DNA of 64,000 nt, taken from contig CABZVB010000009.1 of NCBI GenBank assembly GCA_902529115.1, positions 1-64,000 of the forward strand, read 5' to 3'. The position numbers were made by a program, and so were the translations under genes. This stretch comes from an uncultured Balneola sp. (GTDB lineage Bacteria; Bacteroidota; Rhodothermia; Balneolales; Balneolaceae). Below are positions 59,986-64,000 of this stretch, in pieces; the first letter of the stretch is position 1, and every line of letters begins with the position of its first letter. Under the pieces are notes generated by a model, which saw only the letters and a list, made by a program, of their open reading frames with translations, had not been told where the DNA came from and did not search any database.

Positions 59986-61294
59986 ATGATAGTAGTACCA
60001 CTAGGCATAGCTTCAGCAACCCCAACAGCTATAAGACATTTACCCTCTGTAGCCTTGTGGCGTGAGGGAAGTGTTTTTTTTGTTTGATTGTGGTGAAAAT
60101 TCACAAATGTGTATGTTACAAGCTGGATTAAAAAGATCCAAAATTGACAGTATATTCATTACTCATTTCGATGTGGATCATTATTCAGGTCTGATGGGAT
60201 TGATATCAACGCTTCAATTGCAGAGAAGAGAAAAAGAATTAAATTTAATTGGGCCAGAGGGAATTAAAAAATTTGTTGAATGGAATCTTAATTTTTCTGG
60301 CGTTGAAATCAGTTTTAATCTCAACTTTATTGAAGTAGAAGAAGATATTGAAGAAATGTGTGTGTTGAATACCGACGATTACTACGTTGAGGCTCGTCCA
60401 CTAAAGCATAAAAAGTTCTGTCTAGGATATCGATTTCAAGAAAAAGATAAACCAGGTAAGGTGGACGCTGCCAAGGCCGATCAGTATGGAATTACCGAGG
60501 ATAAACAATTTAAAGCACTAAAGGCGGGTAAAAACTTAATACTTGATGACGGAACTGTTATTGAACCAAATGAAATTGTAGGTCATCCACGTCCAGGAGA
60601 TAGCTTTGCATATATAACTGATACCGAATATTGTCCTAATGCTGTCAAATTAGCTGTGAATACTAATATTTTATACCATGAAGCTACATTTGGTAATCAA
60701 TTGGCTGACAAAGCTAAAGAAACAGGACACTCTACTGCCACAGATGCAGCTCGTGTAGCAGCGGAAGCTCAAACTAAATTGTTAGTAATCGGGCATTTCT
60801 CTGCGCGCTATACTAACTTACATCTATTATTAAAGGAAGCAAGAGAGGGCTTCTATCCAACATGGTTGGCTCAGGAATTACGCCCAATTTTTACAGATCC
60901 ATCACATGAAAGAGGTGTTGTTGAACCGAAAGTAGATCTGATTGATTTAACAAAGAATAAACCACAAAGTGGTAGTGGTAAATATCGTGGTTCACGATCT
61001 AAAGGGGGGCGTTCTAGTGGAAATAGACATGGTGGTAAAAGGCCTGGATCTAAAAATTTTAGACCAAGAAAAAGTAATGATAGTGCTTTTGGTGGAAATA
61101 GAGGGCGTTATGGTTCAAGTAATTATGAAGATAGAGGAAATCGTTACCGAAAAAATGATGAGGGCTCCTATAGAGGTAATAATAGAGGAACCCGAGATTA
61201 TAATAATTCCGACCGCAACAATATGTATGATGACTCTAAAGTAAATAAGTCTATTACACCCCGAACAGGTTATGATGATTTTAATCGGTTCTAG
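59986..61294 (+). CDS. RNase Z-like metallo-beta-lactamase protein with RGG tail, frameshifted at T8
   Basis: ATG 59986 opens MIVVPLGIASATPTAIRH, the RNase Z/ElaC start, but reaches TGA at 60085-60087. If one T of the T8 run (60074-60081) is dropped the frame continues GSVFLFDCGENSQ, the conserved next motif, to 61294 (about 435 residues). The main in-frame piece alone starts at a GTG at 60062. Other RNase Z marks: TDTEYC, HEATF, GHSTATDAA and GHFSARY. The first metal motif reads THFDVDH, with Asp in place of the second His of HxHxDH. A 112-residue Gly/Arg/Ser/Asn tail (from 60956) follows. RNase Z trims the 3' ends of tRNA precursors; whether this one does is inference. Confidence 0.78.
60074..60081 (+). 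other. T8 frameshift site in the RNase Z-like gene
   Basis: Eight T follow GTG. Reading through from the upstream ATG ends at TGA six bases after the run; removing one T joins the two halves at exactly the conserved LFDCGE motif. This shows that the ancestral or functional frame is the joined one. Confidence 0.8.
60956..61291 (+). repeat. RGG/RG-rich low-complexity tail coding region
   Basis: This segment encodes the C-terminal 112 residues of the RNase Z-like protein. It is dominated by Gly, Arg, Ser, Asn, Lys and Tyr, with RGSRSKGGRSSGNRHGGK, GGNRGRYG and RGNNRGTR among its repeats. Such tails bind RNA nonspecifically in other proteins, for example DEAD-box helicases and RNA-binding proteins. 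Its presence on an RNase Z-like protein is unusual. Confidence 0.85.
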
Positions 61295-61338
61295 ACAGTT
61301 TAATAGCTAAATTTACGAGTAAGAAATTACAATGAGCT

Positions 61339-63111
61339 ATGGCCAACATATTAAAAAAAGCTGCTGATAAAACACTTATTAAGCGGCTTTACTTTTACAT
61401 ACAGCCTTTTGTAGGGTATATAGTAATTGCTATTTTTTTATCCTTGGCTGTAGCTTATTTAGGAACAGTGCGACCTAAATTAACCCAAATTGCAGTTGAC
61501 GAATATATTGCGTTAGATGATTTTGAAGGGCTTTTCACTGTAATTCTATTGTTGTTTGGTACCTTAGTTGGCGAATTTATCCTTCTTATGGTTAACACTT
61601 ACTTAACTAGGTGGTTTGGGCAGAACGCTCTGTATTCATTGCGTAGTGCTGTGTTCGAAAAAATTCGAAGTCTTCATATCCAATATTTTGATCGGAGTCC
61701 CATTGGACGATTAATTACCCGTACTACCTCTGATGTTGAGGCGCTTAGTGAACTCTTATCAGATGGGGTGGTTGCCATTATTGGTGATTTGTTTCGGATA
61801 ATTTTTATTCTTTACTTTATGTTTTCTATGAACTGGGAGCTTAGTTTAGTAACTATTGCCATCCTACCTGTTTTATTTTATTCTACATTTTGGTTTAAGG
61901 AACGTGTTCGTGTCAGTTTTTTAAAAGTACGTGATCAAATTTCTCATTTAAATTCCTTTGTTCAAGAACATATTAATGGGATGAAAGTGGTTCAATTATT
62001 TAATCGTGAGCAATATCAACACGAGAAATTCAAAAAAATAAATCAGGACCATAAAGAAGCTCATATAGAAACCATTTTTTATTTCAGTATTTTTTGGCCT
62101 CTGGTAGAGGTGCTTGCATCTTTTGCAATGGCATTGATTGTTTGGTATGGAGGGGCTAGAGCTCTAATGGGTGGGGTCAGTTTTGGTATTTTATTAGCTT
62201 TTATTCAATATGCTCGTCAATTTTTTCAACCAATACGTGGCCTATCAGAAAAATTTAATACACTTCAATCTGCTCTTGCTTCTTCGGAAAGAATATTTGA
62301 AGTATTAGATACCGAGCACCAAATAAATACTCCCGATAGTCCGAAAACCCTTAACAATCCCAAAGGGTACATCACCTTTAACAATGTTTGGTTTCGATAT
62401 AATGAGGAAGGTTCATGGATACTTCAAGATGTAAGTTTTCAGGTACAACCAGGTCAACACTTAGCTATCGTTGGTGCTACAGGAGCTGGAAAAACTACCA
62501 TTATCAATCTGCTTCTTCGGTTTTATGAAATACAAAAAGGCACCATTTGTATTGACGGAGTTGATATTACAGAATTGGATTTATCTGAACTTCGCACCTT
62601 ATTCGGACTTGTCCTACAAGATCATTCAATATTTACTGGCACAGTCTATGAAAATATAGCATTGGGTAATTCTGATATAAGTTTAGCGAAAGTAAAAAAA
62701 GCTGCTGAAGCTGTAGAAGCTAGTCGCTTCATAGAAAAACTGCCAGGTGGATATCAACACCTGCTTCAAAAACAAGGTTCTGCCTTATCTATGGGTCAAA
62801 AGCAGTTAATTTGTTTTGTCCGGGCTTTGGTATATAATCCGTTAATAATGGTTCTTGACGAAGCCACTTCGAGTGTAGACTCTGAGACTGAAGCATTAGT
62901 GAATATTGCCAGTAAAAAAGCAATGCATGGTAGAACCACCATTGCAGTAGCTCATCGCTTGTCTACCATCCAGGATGCTGACACTATTTTGGTGATGCAC
63001 AAAGGAGAAATAAGGGAAGTAGGAACCCATCAAGAGTTACTTACCCAAGACAATGGAATCTACCGTAAATTGTATGAATTACAGTATAAAGACCAATCAG
63101 TTCAAGTTTAG
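61339..63111 (+). CDS. ABC exporter half (MdlB-like), canonical Walker B
   Basis: This 590-residue half-transporter has six membrane segments (about residues 1-310) and a nucleotide-binding domain with Walker A VGATGAGKTT, Walker B MVLDEATSSVD (catalytic Glu present), signature ALSMGQKQLICFVRAL (LSMGQ instead of LSGGQ) and the switch His in AHRLSTI. The degenerate signature complements the degenerate Walker B of the MdlA-like partner (58132), so the two would make one active and one degenerate ATP site. It ends 7 bp before the stop of the convergent gene. Confidence 0.9.
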   Translation: MANILKKAADKTLIKRLYFYIQPFVGYIVIAIFLSLAVAYLGTVRPKLTQIAVDEYIALDDFEGLFTVILLLFGTLVGEFILLMVNTYLTRWFGQNALYSLRSAVFEKIRSLHIQYFDRSPIGRLITRTTSDVEALSELLSDGVVAIIGDLFRIIFILYFMFSMNWELSLVTIAILPVLFYSTFWFKERVRVSFLKVRDQISHLNSFVQEHINGMKVVQLFNREQYQHEKFKKINQDHKEAHIETIFYFSIFWPLVEVLASFAMALIVWYGGARALMGGVSFGILLAFIQYARQFFQPIRGLSEKFNTLQSALASSERIFEVLDTEHQINTPDSPKTLNNPKGYITFNNVWFRYNEEGSWILQDVSFQVQPGQHLAIVGATGAGKTTIINLLLRFYEIQKGTICIDGVDITELDLSELRTLFGLVLQDHSIFTGTVYENIALGNSDISLAKVKKAAEAVEASRFIEKLPGGYQHLLQKQGSALSMGQKQLICFVRALVYNPLIMVLDEATSSVDSETEALVNIASKKAMHGRTTIAVAHRLSTIQDADTILVMHKGEIREVGTHQELLTQDNGIYRKLYELQYKDQSVQV

Positions 63112-63118
63112 GTCTTAC

Positions 63119-63763
63119 TTACTTAATCGCTTTTATTATTCCATAATGGTATAATCCCAAAAAGCCTCTTTTTGTTTCATATTCTACTGTTTTAAAGGTG
63201 TTTTGTAGTACCGATATGATTTCTGATCGAATATAAACACCATGGAAATTCATCCAGCGATTAAACAATATTGATGAAGAAGAAATAAAGTCAACTGCGT
63301 AAAGTGTTCCAGAAATACTGAGTGTGTTATGTATAGCTTCTATACAATGAAGAATATCTTCATTCATACTTATTGAATAGGAACATATAAAACAATCCAT
63401 TGATGAATTTGTATAAGAAGAAGACGGAAAATAATGTTGTTGCAAATGCACATTTTCAAGTTTTTCCACTTTTATAGAGGCTTTTTTTAACATATGCTCG
63501 GACGCATCATACCCATAAAAGGTACACTCTTTGAATTCAGAAGCTAAGACCGAAATGTGATACCCTGTTCCGCACCCAAGTTCAATGATCGATAAAGCTT
63601 TGCGTTTTTTTATACCTCTTCTTAGTTCAACCCGTAGATAATTAGAAAACCAGTCTCTACCCCATAAAATAGCCCATCGGGTAGTATCATATATGTGGCT
63701 ATTCCAACTATAGTACCATTTGAGATATTGTTCGTTTCTTGTGGATAAGGATGATTGATTCAT
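63119..63763 (-). CDS. class I SAM methyltransferase, BtaB-like
   Basis: This 214-residue protein has SAM motif I IIELGCGTGYHIS (about residues 59-71), the acidic strand YGYDASEHML and a typical Rossmann layout. The N-terminal WNSHIYDTTRWAILWGRDWF resembles the BtaB start (YDxTRxxxLxGRD), the N-methyltransferase that makes the betaine head group of DGTS lipids. The gene directly upstream (63776-64000, partial) looks like the end of BtaA, the partner enzyme. The operon pairing supports this. Alternative: a different ubiquinone/menaquinone-type methyltransferase. Confidence 0.6.
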   Translation of the reverse strand: MNQSSLSTRNEQYLKWYYSWNSHIYDTTRWAILWGRDWFSNYLRVELRRGIKKRKALSIIELGCGTGYHISVLASEFKECTFYGYDASEHMLKKASIKVEKLENVHLQQHYFPSSSYTNSSMDCFICSYSISMNEDILHCIEAIHNTLSISGTLYAVDFISSSSILFNRWMNFHGVYIRSEIISVLQNTFKTVEYETKRGFLGLYHYGIIKAIK

Positions 63764-63775
63764 GAATCGGGGGCT

Positions 63776-64000
63776 CTAGCGGCTTAATAGGTACGTACTC
63801 GAATAACTGTACACTTGATCACTTTTCAATTCCTTTCGTTTCATCTGAGTTACAGTAAAGTTCTTAGATGTTAGGCTATCAATCCACGGCACAGTTTCAT
63901 AGGAAGAACGGAAAAGTATTTTTTTTATCGATGTACATGTATTCAGAGTGCTCCAAGTCTCACGGAGTTCCGTAAATCTTTTCTGGTTATTGTATAGCCA
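63776..64000 (-). CDS. C-terminal fragment, possibly BtaA (DUF3419) betaine-lipid enzyme
   Basis: An open frame enters from the right edge on the minus strand and stops at TAG (63776-63778), giving 74 residues of C-terminus. It contains ILFRSSYETVPWIDSL and DQVYSYSSTYLLSR, which resemble the ending of BtaA (RxAxExxP... then DRxYxYSSxYLL-type). BtaA transfers the aminocarboxypropyl group of SAM to diacylglycerol, and is followed by BtaB. It lies 12 bp upstream of the methyltransferase start. It is not in the main ORF set because it lacks a start. Confidence 0.5.
   Translation of the reverse strand, partial: WLYNNQKRFTELRETWSTLNTCTSIKKILFRSSYETVPWIDSLTSKNFTVTQMKRKELKSDQVYSYSSTYLLSR

Overview
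The window is a gene-dense, AT-rich stretch of bacterial chromosome from a Gram-negative organism, most likely the Bacteroidota/Balneolota (FCB) lineage. Supporting signs are outer-membrane protein families typical of that group (6914-7936, 11738-13324), a Bat-type VWA gene set, atpD-atpC without the rest of the ATP synthase operon, few Shine-Dalgarno sequences, and several TTG starts. This assignment is inference from gene families; no rRNA is present. I see no tRNA, rRNA, CRISPR array, insertion sequence, integrase or phage block. Most of the window is housekeeping genes.

Layout. 1-6912: a MacB/FtsX efflux operon (two permeases, a three-gene YqjD/YqjE-like membrane cassette, a TolC-type channel, a HlyD/MacA adaptor, the ATPase). 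6914-19792: minus-strand genes (an OM protein, rsgA, lon, another OM protein, a UvrD/PcrA helicase, valS, rsmB). 19793-20267 is non-coding and leads into atpD-atpC. 22159-26302: a minus-strand envelope operon (polyprenyl synthase, LpxH-like hydrolase, PBP1A). 26462-29378: pfkA, pgi and a deoxynucleoside kinase. 29430-36139: the fatty-acid/phospholipid cluster DUF177-rpmF-plsX-fabH-fabD-fabG-acpP-fabF-rnc. 36244-39004: mgtE, thyA, folA. 39009-40699: HD hydrolase and thioesterase. 40794-46268: M42 peptidase, tsaC, mfd. 46271-50800: Bat-type VWA genes, split by an opposite-strand M23 lipoprotein peptidase. 50923-53802: recO, htrA and a small frameshifted lipoprotein. 53877-57997: three tandem amidohydrolase-fold proteins. 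58132-63111: a heterodimeric ABC exporter pair enclosing an RNase Z-like gene. 63119-64000: a methyltransferase and a partial upstream gene that look like betaine-lipid BtaB and BtaA.

The most notable points are: (1) an RNase Z-like protein with an RGG-type low-complexity tail, an HxDxDH metal motif and a one-base frameshift at a T8 run; (2) a second one-base frameshift at an A9 run 6.4 kb away, whose downstream frame stays open for about 45 codons; (3) a triplet of amidohydrolases in which only the middle one keeps the metal site; (4) an ABC exporter pair with complementary canonical and degenerate ATP-site residues, flanking the RNase Z gene; (5) a putative betaine-lipid pair at the right edge; (6) many convergent gene pairs that overlap or nearly touch. 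None of these amounts to a proven new system. The ABC / RNase Z-RGG / ABC block is the best candidate for unusual biology.
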